This document shows, piece by piece, positions 10,449 through 20,336 of a stretch of 64,000 nt of DNA. Position 1 is the stretch's first letter, and each line of letters begins with the position of its first letter. Location of the stretch: assembly GCA_027487485.1 (NCBI GenBank), contig JAIYDN010000101.1:92128-156127 (forward strand), written 5' to 3'. The position numbers and the translations under genes are program-made. The stretch comes from Planctomycetaceae bacterium (GTDB lineage Bacteria > Planctomycetota > Planctomycetia > Pirellulales > Pirellulaceae). Under the pieces are notes generated by a model that did not search any database, was not told the DNA's origin, and saw only the letters and a program-made list of their open reading frames with translations.

Positions 10449-11343
10449 TCAACGCTCTTGGGTGAGCTTTGACATAGGCTTGTTTGAGGTTAGCCGTGCT
10501 GACGTGAGTGTAAATTTGCGTGGTCACCAGACTCTTGTGGCCAAGCAATTCTTGAACGCTTCGAATGTCGGCTCCTCGGTCAAGCAAGTGGGTTGCAAAA
10601 CTGTGACGCAAGGTGTGAGGTGTGGTTCGCGAATCGAGGCCACTTTCCTTGATGTACTTTTCCAGCATTCGAGCGACGCTTCGGGTGGTTAGTCGCAAAC
10701 CGAACTTGCTGGTAAAGGTTGGCAATTCCTTGTTGTCTCCTTGGTCTTTCCGAGTGCGGACGGCAAAGTAACGCTTCAAGGCTTTGGCAGCAAAGCCACC
10801 AATCGCTCCAAAACGTTCTTTTCGGCCTTTACCGCGAATCCGAACCACCCCTTCGTCGAAGTCGATATCGCGATCGTTGGTACCGACCAATTCGCTAACC
10901 CGCATGCCTGCGCTGTACATGACCTCCAAAATCGCGATATCGCGAAGGCCCATTTCACAACTTGGGTCCGGCGACTCGAGCAGTTTTTGAATTTCGTCCG
11001 CCGACAGAAAATGCGGGAGCTTGCGTTGGCCTCGGGGATTGCGCAATGGTTTGGCAGGATTCGTGTCCGCCATCTGCTGCCGTTGAGCGAACCGATAGAA
11101 GCTTCTTAAGGATGCTAGCTTTCGCGAAATGCTGGTTCTGGCATAGCCAGCATCATGAAGGGCAGAAACGTACCCGCGAAGCAAAGTCGCGTCCACGTCT
11201 CGGGGAAGAACTTTTTTTTGCCCCTCGTCCGTCAAGAAATCCGCCAGGTCCATCAAATCTTCGCGATAGGATTTGATCGTCAGATCCGACGCGTTCCTTT
11301 CCACATCCAGGTAGCGAAGGAATTGCGAGATTTCTGCGTGCAT
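10417..11343 (-). CDS. xerC: Tyrosine recombinase XerC/XerD
   Basis: HTLRHSFATHLLDRGADIRSVQELLGHKSLVTTQIYTHV catalytic region and N-terminal SAM-like domain; start ATG 11343 (MHAEISQFLRYLDVERNAS). Confidence 0.9.
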   Translation of the reverse strand: MHAEISQFLRYLDVERNASDLTIKSYREDLMDLADFLTDEGQKKVLPRDVDATLLRGYVSALHDAGYARTSISRKLASLRSFYRFAQRQQMADTNPAKPLRNPRGQRKLPHFLSADEIQKLLESPDPSCEMGLRDIAILEVMYSAGMRVSELVGTNDRDIDFDEGVVRIRGKGRKERFGAIGGFAAKALKRYFAVRTRKDQGDNKELPTFTSKFGLRLTTRSVARMLEKYIKESGLDSRTTPHTLRHSFATHLLDRGADIRSVQELLGHKSLVTTQIYTHVSTANLKQAYVKAHPRALISSDSRSRPS

Positions 11344-11703
11344 CCGTGAATCTCCATTATTTCCGAGGAAGGAACCAAGGGGCAGAATCGAAACAAGGGT
11401 TTGCCAAAATAGTCGCCGAAACTTGGCCCCCCGAAGTTTACACGCCAAATCGAAACAGGCTTGAACCTTTCGCCAAACATTTCCGAACGGCAAAGAAATA
11501 TCAAATTTTGGCGACTTGGATCAAGTTTACCGATTGTTCTGCCGAAATCACCAGCAGCGATTTTGTGGATCGACATGATCAAGTAGGAGATGCTAGCATC
11601 CCCGATCTTGACGAGCGGCCCGCAGGAGCCTAGACTTTCTGACTGTTAAACCCAGTCGGCAAAACGACTTAGGTCGTACCAAGGTTCCTCGGGGAGTTCA
11701 GTC

Positions 11704-12087
11704 GTGACGAAAAAAGAGATCGTGAAAACGATTTCCGAAGAGACCGGAATCAATCAGCAAGTGATTAAGTCGATCGTTCAACGAACTTTCGATTCGATCG
11801 TGACTACTCTGGTTGAAGAGGGGCGAATTGAACTTCGAAACTTCGGAGTGTTTCAAGTAAAACCGAGAGCCGCTCGCAAGGCACGCAATCCTCGAACGGG
11901 ACGACAAGTCGAAGTCCCTGAGAAGTTTGTGGTTACCTTCAAGCCCGGAAAAATAATGGAGCAGAAAGTCAACTCAATCGAGGGGACGCCACTGGCCCAG
12001 CAGATCCGGGATGAAATGGCTTCAGGAAAACTTGATCCAGAAATTGATTCGGACGACGAAGCAACGGAAGAAGCTTCTGATTCCTAA
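11704..12087 (+). CDS. HU/IHF-family DNA-binding protein
   Basis: [16 protein letters not shown]...[45 protein letters not shown] start. Confidence 0.92.
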   Translation: MTKKEIVKTISEETGINQQVIKSIVQRTFDSIVTTLVEEGRIELRNFGVFQVKPRAARKARNPRTGRQVEVPEKFVVTFKPGKIMEQKVNSIEGTPLAQQIRDEMASGKLDPEIDSDDEATEEASDS

Positions 12088-12169
12088 CGAACTCTTTGGG
12101 CCCAGCTCAATCGGTTCGGCGTTATCGGACGGTATTGTTGTAGTGCAAGACATTCACGGAGGATGAGTC

Positions 12170-12391
12170 ATGCGGCGAAGAATTTGTTGGGCTTTATTGG
12201 TTTGCAGTTCATGCCTCCCGATGGTTGGTTGCGTACTTCCTATTTACTCAGCCAATCCATCCAAGCGAGCTGAGCAATTGATTTATACGTCCGAAAACTT
12301 GCGTGCACTCATTCAAGAGTGGGAGCGTTTTTGGTTCTTGGATCAACCTAACCACATGACTCCATTCCGCGTTCACGGCGGCGTGATCTAG
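12170..12391 (+). CDS. Small putative lipoprotein
   Basis: 73 aa, MRRRICWALLVCSSCLPMVGC lipobox-like sequence, GGAGG upstream. Confidence 0.6.
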   Translation: MRRRICWALLVCSSCLPMVGCVLPIYSANPSKRAEQLIYTSENLRALIQEWERFWFLDQPNHMTPFRVHGGVI

Positions 12392-12514
12392 GAATTGGAA
12401 CTGCCGATCGTTCACGATTCGGCAAACGAAGTCGACCGGGCCAGTGCATGAACTGTCCCTTGCGACATTTCGTACTCATCATGTAGTATTCCAAAAAACA
12501 TTTAAGGAATCCTC

Positions 12515-13438
12515 GTGATGAACAAAATTCTAGATCGAACCAATCGCTGGAGCTCGTCCCTAATCCCATATGCCTTGGTGTCAGCCATCGGCGTCGGGTT
12601 GACGGGCGGTATGGCATTGCTGGTTTTCTATGCTGCATTGCGTTGGACCGACGAAGTCCAAGATGGTCTGGGTGGGTTCTACGGCAAGTCAGGCACTTTG
12701 ATTATTGCCGGCGGCGGAAATCTGCCGGAGACAATCCCTGCTCACTTCTGCAAACTTGCCGGTGGCAACGAAGCCCGTCTGGTCGTCATCCCTTCTTATG
12801 ACGCTACCCCACATGAAGAGCGAGCAATTATTCGCGAATGGCGGCGTCGCCAAGTTGCCACCATCGATGTCTCCAGATGTCGAGCTCGAGACGATTCTGC
12901 CAGCGTTGCCCTGGCTTCGAAGATAAGGCAGGCGACCGGCGTCTGGTTTACTGGCGGCCAACAAGCGATTCCTGCCGAATACTATTCAGGCACTGCGGTA
13001 GAAACGGAATTGTGGAGTCTCCTGGAACGCGGCGGAGTCATCGGCGGCACATCCGCAGGCGCCGCAATCATGTCGCGAGTCATGATCGAGGAAGGGCATC
13101 GTTCTGCGAAAACTCGCCAAGGCCTTGATCTGATCCGCGGCTGCGTGATCGATCAACATTTCATGCGAAGAAACCGGCTCACGCGACTTCGAGGGGTGCT
13201 GGACCAACACCCCAAGACAATCGGTATTGGCGTCGACGAAGGCACAGCGCTTGTCGTCAACGTGACTTCCGGCCGTCTGAACGTGATAGGCAACTCGTAC
13301 GTGATGTTATGGGCGCCATCGGAAACAGAATCTCCGCACCAAGCAGAATTTCTTAAGGCCGGCGATTCGTTCGATCTAGATCAAATCGAATGGCAAGACG
13401 AACCAACTGAATACCAAGAATTGGCTACTGAAGTCTAG
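12515..13438 (+). CDS. Cyanophycinase-like S51 family peptidase
   Basis: GTLIIAGGGNLPETIP, GGTSAGAAIMSRVMI (Ser nucleophile), GCVIDQHFMRRNRLTRL, IGIGVDEGTALVV; N-terminal transmembrane segment. Confidence 0.85.
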   Translation: MMNKILDRTNRWSSSLIPYALVSAIGVGLTGGMALLVFYAALRWTDEVQDGLGGFYGKSGTLIIAGGGNLPETIPAHFCKLAGGNEARLVVIPSYDATPHEERAIIREWRRRQVATIDVSRCRARDDSASVALASKIRQATGVWFTGGQQAIPAEYYSGTAVETELWSLLERGGVIGGTSAGAAIMSRVMIEEGHRSAKTRQGLDLIRGCVIDQHFMRRNRLTRLRGVLDQHPKTIGIGVDEGTALVVNVTSGRLNVIGNSYVMLWAPSETESPHQAEFLKAGDSFDLDQIEWQDEPTEYQELATEV

Positions 13439-13544
13439 CCGCTTATCAACCTAAAGCACCGTCGCCGAAGCATCTTCGGTTATTTCGTTTAATGGTCTCC
13501 GTAGGCGTACTCGCATAGGACAAGACGCACTCGCACAACGTGTC

Positions 13545-13615
13545 TTCGAGTACGAGTACCATTTCATTGAGTACGATTACGAGTACGAGTAAGAATAGGA
13601 TTACGAATAGGATGG
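13545..13615. repeat. Degenerate GAGTACGA/GATTACGA-type simple repeat
   Basis: cgagtacgagtacc...gagtacgattacgagtacgagtaagaataggattacgaataggat between two convergent genes. Confidence 0.7.
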
Positions 13616-13703
13616 AAGGCCAAAACAACGCAACTTCCATCCTAATGCTTACAACTCAAGGCGACCAACTCGAACGAGCGTCCGAATCGTTCGCACCACC
13701 GAT

Positions 13704-14894
13704 CTACTTCACACCAAACGTATAAGTTGTGGTTTCTTTGAAAGTCTCCGCTGGCTTCAACAGGGTCGTTGGAAACGACGGCTGGTTAGGCGAATCAGGG
13801 AAATGCTGAGTTTCCAGGCAAAAGGCTTCATGCAACTTGTAGCCACCATTGCCCTCGGTACCATCCAAGAAGTTGCCTGTATAAAGCTGGATTCCTGGTT
13901 GTGTTGTTTGCACTTCCATCGTTCTACCGCTGGCGGGATCAACCACTTTCGCTGCGAGCCTCAATTTGCCGGCGTCACCTCGAACTACATAGCAATGGTC
14001 GTATCCATTGGTTTCCTTCATCTCTGAAATTTTGTCGCCAATCGGGTGGCTGGATACAAAATCCAATGCAGTGCCAGCGACGGGAAGTAGCTTTCCGGTT
14101 GGGATCAGGGTGTCGTTCACGTCTAGAACTTGATCGCATGCCAACATCAACTCATGCTTGTAAATGGTTCCGCTGCCGGCTCCGCCCAAGTTGAAGTAAG
14201 CGTGATTGGTCAAGTTGACGTGTGTTGCCTTATCGGTTGTAGCACTCAATTGAATGGTCAAGCGATTGGAGTTGTCCCAGACGTAATCGGCGACAACTTG
14301 CAACGTTCCTGGGTAACCTTCGTCTCCATCGGGACTGGTAAGAGTGAAGCGCAAGCCAACGCTGGTGGCGGACTTGAGTTCGGTTGCTTTCCACATCAGC
14401 ATGTCGAAACCGACTTTGCCCCCGTGCAAGTGGTTGGGACCATTGTTCGTGGCCAGGGAATACTCCTTGCCGTCGATGGTAAATTTACCGTTGGCAATTC
14501 GGTTGCAGAATCGTCCGACGGTCGCACCGAAATAGGGATGGCGTTGCAAGTACCCGTCGATGGCAGAGAATCCAGCTGTAACGTTCGTTTTCTTCCCTGC
14601 CTTGTCGGGAACATTAATGGAAACCACGATCGCACCGTAGTCGATCATCTCGATCGTGTTTCCCGCGGAATTGGTCAATGTGTATTTCGTAACGCTTTTG
14701 CCATCGGAAGTCTTTCCGAACGGGGCAGAATCGATCTTCATTTTGCTTTGTGCTTCGCAGATTTTGGAGGATTGAAATAGAAGGGCAAAGGTCGCGATCG
14801 CTACGCATAGCGAACGCAAGACTCCTCGCGTTACCGACAAACTTCTGAATGTGTTTCTCATGGTTATTCCTGGATATAGACGGGGAGAGCGCAT
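13704..14894 (-). CDS. galM: Aldose 1-epimerase (secreted)
   Basis: GATVGRFCNRIANGKFTIDGKEYSLATNNGPNHLHGGKVGFD, THVNLTNHAYFNLGG, GIQLYTGNFLDG; signal peptide. Confidence 0.9.
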   Translation of the reverse strand: MRSPRLYPGITMRNTFRSLSVTRGVLRSLCVAIATFALLFQSSKICEAQSKMKIDSAPFGKTSDGKSVTKYTLTNSAGNTIEMIDYGAIVVSINVPDKAGKKTNVTAGFSAIDGYLQRHPYFGATVGRFCNRIANGKFTIDGKEYSLATNNGPNHLHGGKVGFDMLMWKATELKSATSVGLRFTLTSPDGDEGYPGTLQVVADYVWDNSNRLTIQLSATTDKATHVNLTNHAYFNLGGAGSGTIYKHELMLACDQVLDVNDTLIPTGKLLPVAGTALDFVSSHPIGDKISEMKETNGYDHCYVVRGDAGKLRLAAKVVDPASGRTMEVQTTQPGIQLYTGNFLDGTEGNGGYKLHEAFCLETQHFPDSPNQPSFPTTLLKPAETFKETTTYTFGVK

Positions 14895-15121
14895 AACACA
14901 AAGTGTAACGGAGCCGAATTTCCGGCAAAGCCCCTACGGTCTCCCTATTCCGGCTAATCCAAGCAATCCGGGCGATCCTTGTTTTGCAAAGAAGTTAACA
15001 AAAATCGAGGTGATGGACGGACACGATTGAGCTCACGGCCTGCAAACGCATCCTAAATTCTCATGGAACCAATGCAGGCCTCCTCGCCGCATTCTCGGTT
15101 CGACTTGTCGCTAGGTTATCC

Positions 15122-15610
15122 ATGCAAAGGGCTACCGTGAGATTTTTCCCTACTTCGTCGCTCGACATTGTTGAACCCTTAGCACCTTTCGTGCCTGCTA
15201 CCGCTTGGAATCAGATGCTGCGAGAGTCGCGTGAATCAAATCCAAAGCGTACTCCCAGCGACAGCAAGCCCTTTTACCGAGATGCTCTCGAACATGCGAT
15301 TTCGCTGAATCAGGACCAACCGTCTTGCAGTCTTGGTACAAGTTCGATCGGCCGTTCCAAAAATCCTTTTCAGGTCAGGCTTGAATTGGAAGCACCAACG
15401 CTGTCGGCTGTTCACCTGGATAGCTGCTTTGCGGGTGGCGAGTTCGATTTCTTGCTACCGCCAGTCAAGCAAGAAACCAGCTACGAACTTCAAGCAGACG
15501 AAGATTCGGAAAGCTACGATCTTGAACTTGGGCTTCTTGAAAGCGTCCAAGAGATCGCGATCAGTCTCTATCGCGAACCCGCTCGACGGGTCCAACAGGA
15601 AGTTCGCTAA
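15122..15610 (+). CDS. Hypothetical protein
   Basis: 162 aa ATG ORF in an otherwise unoccupied interval; no family recognised. Confidence 0.5.
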   Translation: MQRATVRFFPTSSLDIVEPLAPFVPATAWNQMLRESRESNPKRTPSDSKPFYRDALEHAISLNQDQPSCSLGTSSIGRSKNPFQVRLELEAPTLSAVHLDSCFAGGEFDFLLPPVKQETSYELQADEDSESYDLELGLLESVQEIAISLYREPARRVQQEVR

Positions 15611-15653
15611 GCGCATTACGCAGCTTTGCGCTCCACTGGTGTGATGCACAAGC

Positions 15654-17120
15654 TCACCCAGTTAGGATCGCGTCGATGACGTTGCCATGGACATCGGTGA
15701 GGCGTCGATTGATGCCGTTGTGATAGAAGGTCAGTTTCTCATGGTCCAGCCCTAGAAGATGGAGAATCGTGGCATGGAAATCTGGGACCGTGACTTGATT
15801 CTCCCCCTTCGCATAGCCGATCTCGTCGGAACTGCCGTATGTCATTCCCTTTTTGACTCCTGCGCCTGCTAAAAAGCAAGTGAAGGCGAGAGGATGATGG
15901 TCACGTCCCGGTGCCCCTACCCCCTGCGTAGTTGGGCTGCGTCCAAATTCGGTCGACCAAATGAACAGAGTGTCTTCGAGCATGCCGCGTTGCTTCAGGT
16001 CTTGAATCAAGGCTGCGACGGGTTTATCCATCGTCAGAGCTTGAGCGTCATGATTCTCTTTCATGTTCTCGTGGCCATCCCAATTGATTCGAGGTGATCC
16101 GAACGACCCACCGTTCAAGATTTGCACAAACCGAACTCCGCGCTCCAAGAGCCGTCTTGCGGTCAAGCAATTTTTGGCAAAGCCTTTGTTTTCAGGCTCG
16201 TCCAGACCATACATTCGGCGAGTCGATTCCGTTTCGCTGGACAGGTCGGTAACCTCGGGAATGCTCGATTGCATCTGCGCGGCTAATTCGTAGGAACGCA
16301 ACCTCGCGGCAAAGGCAGAATCACCTTGATGCTGGTTCGCAAAATCCCGATTCATGGCTTCCAACAGCTTCATGTCGGCTCGCCGGTCTGCGGCTGATAG
16401 ATTACCTGGTGTATTCAGGTCCGGAACCGGATCGCCCGATTGAGTTCGAAAAGCAACTCCTTGGTGATTGGCGGGTAAGAATCCAGCTGTCCAGTGGATC
16501 GAACCACCCGCAGGTAAACCTCGCGGATCGGGCAGCACGACAAAGGCCGGAAGATTTTCATTCTCGGTGCCCAAGCCATAACTCAGCCAAGCACCCATGC
16601 ATGGAAACCCATTCAGAGTGAACCCGCTGTTCATTTGAAATGCGGCTGGCGTATGGTTGTTGCTCTTCGCAAACATCGACTTGATAAAGCACACATCGTC
16701 GACGCATTCCGCTAGCTTGGGCAAGAGACTACTGACCCATGCCCCCGACTTCCCATGTTGCTGAAATGGATAAACACTTTTCATCAGACGTCCCGGCTGT
16801 CCGAAGAAACCAATGTTCTCCCCTTTGCCTTCGAGGGACTTGCCATCCATCTGCTCAAGCTCTGGCTTGTAATCAAAGGTATCCAGATGACTGACACCAC
16901 CAGCGCAAAAGACTTGCACGACTCGTTTTGCCTTGGGTGCAAAGTGGGGTGCGATGGCAGACGACGTTTGTTGGTCCGTGGCACGGGCACGATCACGATG
17001 AAGCATCCAAGCCAGCGCGATCGCCCCAAGTCCTCCCCCTTGATTCCACAGAAAATGACGACGAGGCATCGCAGCACTTGGCGAGGGAACGAACAAGGAT
17101 TCGAATCGGCTATCGGACAT
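15654..17120 (-). CDS. DUF1501 protein (sulfatase-like fold)
   Basis: KRVVQVFCAGGVSHLDTFDYKPEL, LEDTLFIWSTEFGRSPTTQG, GRDHHPLAFTCFLAGAG. Likely start 17120 (MSDSRFESL) overlaps the stop of the upstream gene by 11 nt. Confidence 0.9.
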   Translation of the reverse strand: MSDSRFESLFVPSPSAAMPRRHFLWNQGGGLGAIALAWMLHRDRARATDQQTSSAIAPHFAPKAKRVVQVFCAGGVSHLDTFDYKPELEQMDGKSLEGKGENIGFFGQPGRLMKSVYPFQQHGKSGAWVSSLLPKLAECVDDVCFIKSMFAKSNNHTPAAFQMNSGFTLNGFPCMGAWLSYGLGTENENLPAFVVLPDPRGLPAGGSIHWTAGFLPANHQGVAFRTQSGDPVPDLNTPGNLSAADRRADMKLLEAMNRDFANQHQGDSAFAARLRSYELAAQMQSSIPEVTDLSSETESTRRMYGLDEPENKGFAKNCLTARRLLERGVRFVQILNGGSFGSPRINWDGHENMKENHDAQALTMDKPVAALIQDLKQRGMLEDTLFIWSTEFGRSPTTQGVGAPGRDHHPLAFTCFLAGAGVKKGMTYGSSDEIGYAKGENQVTVPDFHATILHLLGLDHEKLTFYHNGINRRLTDVHGNVIDAILTG

Positions 17121-20100
17121 AAAGAAACTCCGTCGAATTGAATAAGGCCCAGCAGACACTGAATAAGCCTCGTTGCTGTACCGCCTCGTTTGCACGCTGC
17201 AATTCAAGCTCGATGGGCAATCGCCCAAGGGCCAGTCGGTAGACCGTCTTGATGGCTTGTGGTTGATCCTGGTTTGCTGTTTTCATCGCCCGATCCGCCA
17301 AGTGAGTCGCCTGGCGCTGTATGAAGGAGTGGTTCATCAGTTCCAAGGCTTGCATCGGAGTTGTGGTCACGCCGCGACGAGGTGTTTTCACGGACGGATC
17401 GGGGCAATCAAATGAATCGAGCAAGGGGTCCTTGCCGCTGTTCACATTCATCCGGTACACCGTCCTTCGATTGAATTCCGGTTCCGGTCGATCTATAGGA
17501 GTGTAGAAGGTTGCATTGAATTCGGTGGTGGTGAAAGGACGAAAACTTGGCCCGCCGCCGTTGGGATTGAGCTGTCCACTCGCAAATAACATGGCGTCTC
17601 GGATTGCTTCTGCTTCCAATCGCTTGGGTGCGAATCGCCAAAGCAATTTGTTGTCTCCGTCGATCGAAGCAGCGGTTTCGTTCCAGTCCGATGCCTGGCG
17701 GTAGGTATTTGAATTCACGATAAGCCGATGGAGTGCTTTAACGCTCCATCCACTTTGAATGAACTTCACGGCAAGCCAGTCGAGTAGCTCCAGGTGGCTT
17801 GGCGGGTCACCGCTTGCACCTAGATCGTTGGGAGTTGATACAAGCCCCTGTCCAAAATGCAGATGCCATACTCGATTGACCATCACACGAGCAGGCAACG
17901 GATTACGATCATCGCAAAGCCAATTCGCAAACTGAATTCGCCGCTCTTTTTCAGGCGAGTCTGCCGCCAAACCAAAGTCAGACTTCAAGCCTTCGATCGC
18001 AGACAGAGCCCCTGGCTGAACCTCTTCCGCGGGCATCGTAACGTCGCCTCGTTTCAAACGCCTAGTCTTTTCGGGTTGAACACGAACCCCGGTGTAAGAC
18101 TTGGGGGGACTTTGGAGATCGGCAATCTTTCGCTCGGCATGCTTCACGCTCGACAGTGCTTCTTCGTACATACGCTGCTGCTGAGGTTCGAAGCTCGATA
18201 GGATCTGTTCCATCGATGGCGAGTAACCATTGGCATGAAACGAGGCTAAGATTTCGTCACTGTTCAAGGCCCGATCGTAGATAGCGGCTTGTTTAATTTG
18301 GCCTGTAAGCCACGGACGCCCACCACCGGTGTGACGCATTCCGATCAAGATCCTCGCTTTGCCAGCTTGAAAGGTTTGAAGTGGCTTTGCGGGTGTGTAC
18401 GCTTTTCCGTAAGGTCTGCCATTGCGATAAAAGGTGATGCTGTTGTCTTTGGCATATACGATCGCAACATGAACGAACTTTCCAGGCGGACTATCCTCTT
18501 GAGGACCCTGGATAGGCTCCGTGCGAGCGAAACTTTCGCTTCCTGCCATCCAATGACGCGGTTGGTTTTCGCCAAAGACAATCGCATCAAAGACTCGCCC
18601 GTCTTCGGTTTCGATGGCGATCGCAGCGCCCCCTCGTTGGTCCAATGTAGCCAGCGAGACCCATGCCTCCAGCGTCTTTTCGCGGATCGATTCAGCAATG
18701 GGTGGAGATCGAAAGAATGCACCTTCAGAGGGAAGATTGAGCACACTTTCGCCGCTTTTCAATTTGGTGATTGCAGCCCCACCCAGCTGTTCACCTGGTG
18801 GAGTCTGTGTGGCCGTTAAGTCAAACTTCCATTTGGAAATTGGTGACAGGCTTTCTTGCTTGGCTAAATCTGGATTGAGCGAAATGTACTGCTGAGCCCC
18901 TAGTTTCTCGAGTTCCCAAAGTACCGACCTGGCACGTTGGATATCGGCCTCGGCTTCGTGACGCACCTTGGTTCGTGCCACTATCTCTTCTTGGCTCAGG
19001 ATGTCCCGTTCGCCATGTTTTACGCCCTCAAAAACGGATTTGATGCGGTAGTAATCTTCATGGCTGATGGGGTCAAACTTATGAGCGTGGCATCGAGCGC
19101 AATTGATGGTCAGCCCAAGAAAGGATTGCCCCACGACCCCGATCAAATCTTCCAGTTCGTCTTCGCGCGTGATGGCGCGTTGAGTTGCATTGGACTGGCT
19201 GTTGCCCGCTTGATCCCATGGTCCACACACCAGAAGACTCGTTGCAACGAGTCCATCCTTGGTTATCGGCTCGATCGAATCCCCTGCAATCTGTTCCCGC
19301 ATGAATTGCGTGTATGGCTTGTCCTTGTTGAAGCTATCGATCACGTAGTCGCGGTAGTGCCAAGCGTTTTCACGAATGCGATCGTATTCAAAGCCTTGAC
19401 TTTCCGTATAACGAGCCACGTCCAGCCAGTGCCGGCCCCACCGCTCGCCATAATGAGGCGAAGCAAGTAGTCGATCTACCTGCTTTTCGTAGGCGCTGGA
19501 GGATTCATCCTGGATAAAGGCATCTAGCTCTTCGGGGGTCGGTGGAAGCCCGATCAAGTCGAAACTCAATCGTCTCAACAGTGTTGTGCGGTCTGCTGAT
19601 CGAGATGGAGACAGATTGTTGTCGGCTAGCTTCTTGGCGATGAATTCATCTATGGTTGCCTCGCTGGTTTCGTTTCCATTTGGCAACTTCAACGGTTGCA
19701 ACGACCAGTGCGAACTGCTTCGATTTGCGTTTCCGGATAATGCATCAGGCCAATTCGCACCTTCATCGATCCAAGCCTTTAATGTTTGCAGGTCCTTGTC
19801 GGAAAGATTCTGTTTGCCGCTATCCTTAGGCGGCATCTGCATGGGATCGTTGCGGTTGCTGACAAAACGATAAAGCGGACTATTGGGAGCATCATGAGGA
19901 ACGATCGCTGCATCGCCAAAGTCGCCACCTCGCATGGCGATGTCCCTGGAGTCCAAACGGTAGCCGCTCTCTTGTTTGTTTGGACCATGGCAGTCGTAAC
20001 AGTGCTTTTCAAAAATCGGCTTGATCTCATGCTCAAAGCTGATTTGAGCAAACGCTGACGAAACGCACGCAACCCATGCAATCATGAGCTCGAAAGCGAA

Positions 20101-20121
20101 AGGGAACCATCGGGAATTCAT
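17110..20121 (-). CDS. PSCyt1/DUF1549/LamG-like/DUF1553 planctomycete cytochrome-type protein
   Basis: CYDCHGPNKQESGYRLDSR, HWLDVARYTESQGFEYDR, NCARCHAHKFDP, LamG-like region (LEAWVSLATLDQRGG...FYRNGRPYG), C-terminal DCPDPSVKTPRRGVTTTPMQALELMN. Confidence 0.92.
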   Translation of the reverse strand: MNSRWFPFAFELMIAWVACVSSAFAQISFEHEIKPIFEKHCYDCHGPNKQESGYRLDSRDIAMRGGDFGDAAIVPHDAPNSPLYRFVSNRNDPMQMPPKDSGKQNLSDKDLQTLKAWIDEGANWPDALSGNANRSSSHWSLQPLKLPNGNETSEATIDEFIAKKLADNNLSPSRSADRTTLLRRLSFDLIGLPPTPEELDAFIQDESSSAYEKQVDRLLASPHYGERWGRHWLDVARYTESQGFEYDRIRENAWHYRDYVIDSFNKDKPYTQFMREQIAGDSIEPITKDGLVATSLLVCGPWDQAGNSQSNATQRAITREDELEDLIGVVGQSFLGLTINCARCHAHKFDPISHEDYYRIKSVFEGVKHGERDILSQEEIVARTKVRHEAEADIQRARSVLWELEKLGAQQYISLNPDLAKQESLSPISKWKFDLTATQTPPGEQLGGAAITKLKSGESVLNLPSEGAFFRSPPIAESIREKTLEAWVSLATLDQRGGAAIAIETEDGRVFDAIVFGENQPRHWMAGSESFARTEPIQGPQEDSPPGKFVHVAIVYAKDNSITFYRNGRPYGKAYTPAKPLQTFQAGKARILIGMRHTGGGRPWLTGQIKQAAIYDRALNSDEILASFHANGYSPSMEQILSSFEPQQQRMYEEALSSVKHAERKIADLQSPPKSYTGVRVQPEKTRRLKRGDVTMPAEEVQPGALSAIEGLKSDFGLAADSPEKERRIQFANWLCDDRNPLPARVMVNRVWHLHFGQGLVSTPNDLGASGDPPSHLELLDWLAVKFIQSGWSVKALHRLIVNSNTYRQASDWNETAASIDGDNKLLWRFAPKRLEAEAIRDAMLFASGQLNPNGGGPSFRPFTTTEFNATFYTPIDRPEPEFNRRTVYRMNVNSGKDPLLDSFDCPDPSVKTPRRGVTTTPMQALELMNHSFIQRQATHLADRAMKTANQDQPQAIKTVYRLALGRLPIELELQRANEAVQQRGLFSVCWALFNSTEFLYVR

Positions 20122-20336
20122 GCGTCAATGTGCCTTGCTGCCACCGTTTTAAACCAACAAGGCCGAGGAAACGGCCCTTGTGCTGATTTTATACCAAACT
20201 CAAAGACGCGTGAGGGGCAATATCCGAGTGATACTTGGTTGAATAATCGCTAGAATGCAGTCCGCTGTGCTTAGCCCTCTTCCAACTCGATCCAAACTTA
20301 GGGTAATCGATGGTTCTCAATCAAAACAAAATCGTA

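Noticed and set aside
11344-11703. dif-like recombination site between xerC and the HU gene
   Set aside because: No sequence convincingly resembling a dif core was seen; strand-skew analysis would be needed.
14130-14780. 216-aa plus-strand ORF
   Set aside because: Antisense to galM, which has clear family motifs.
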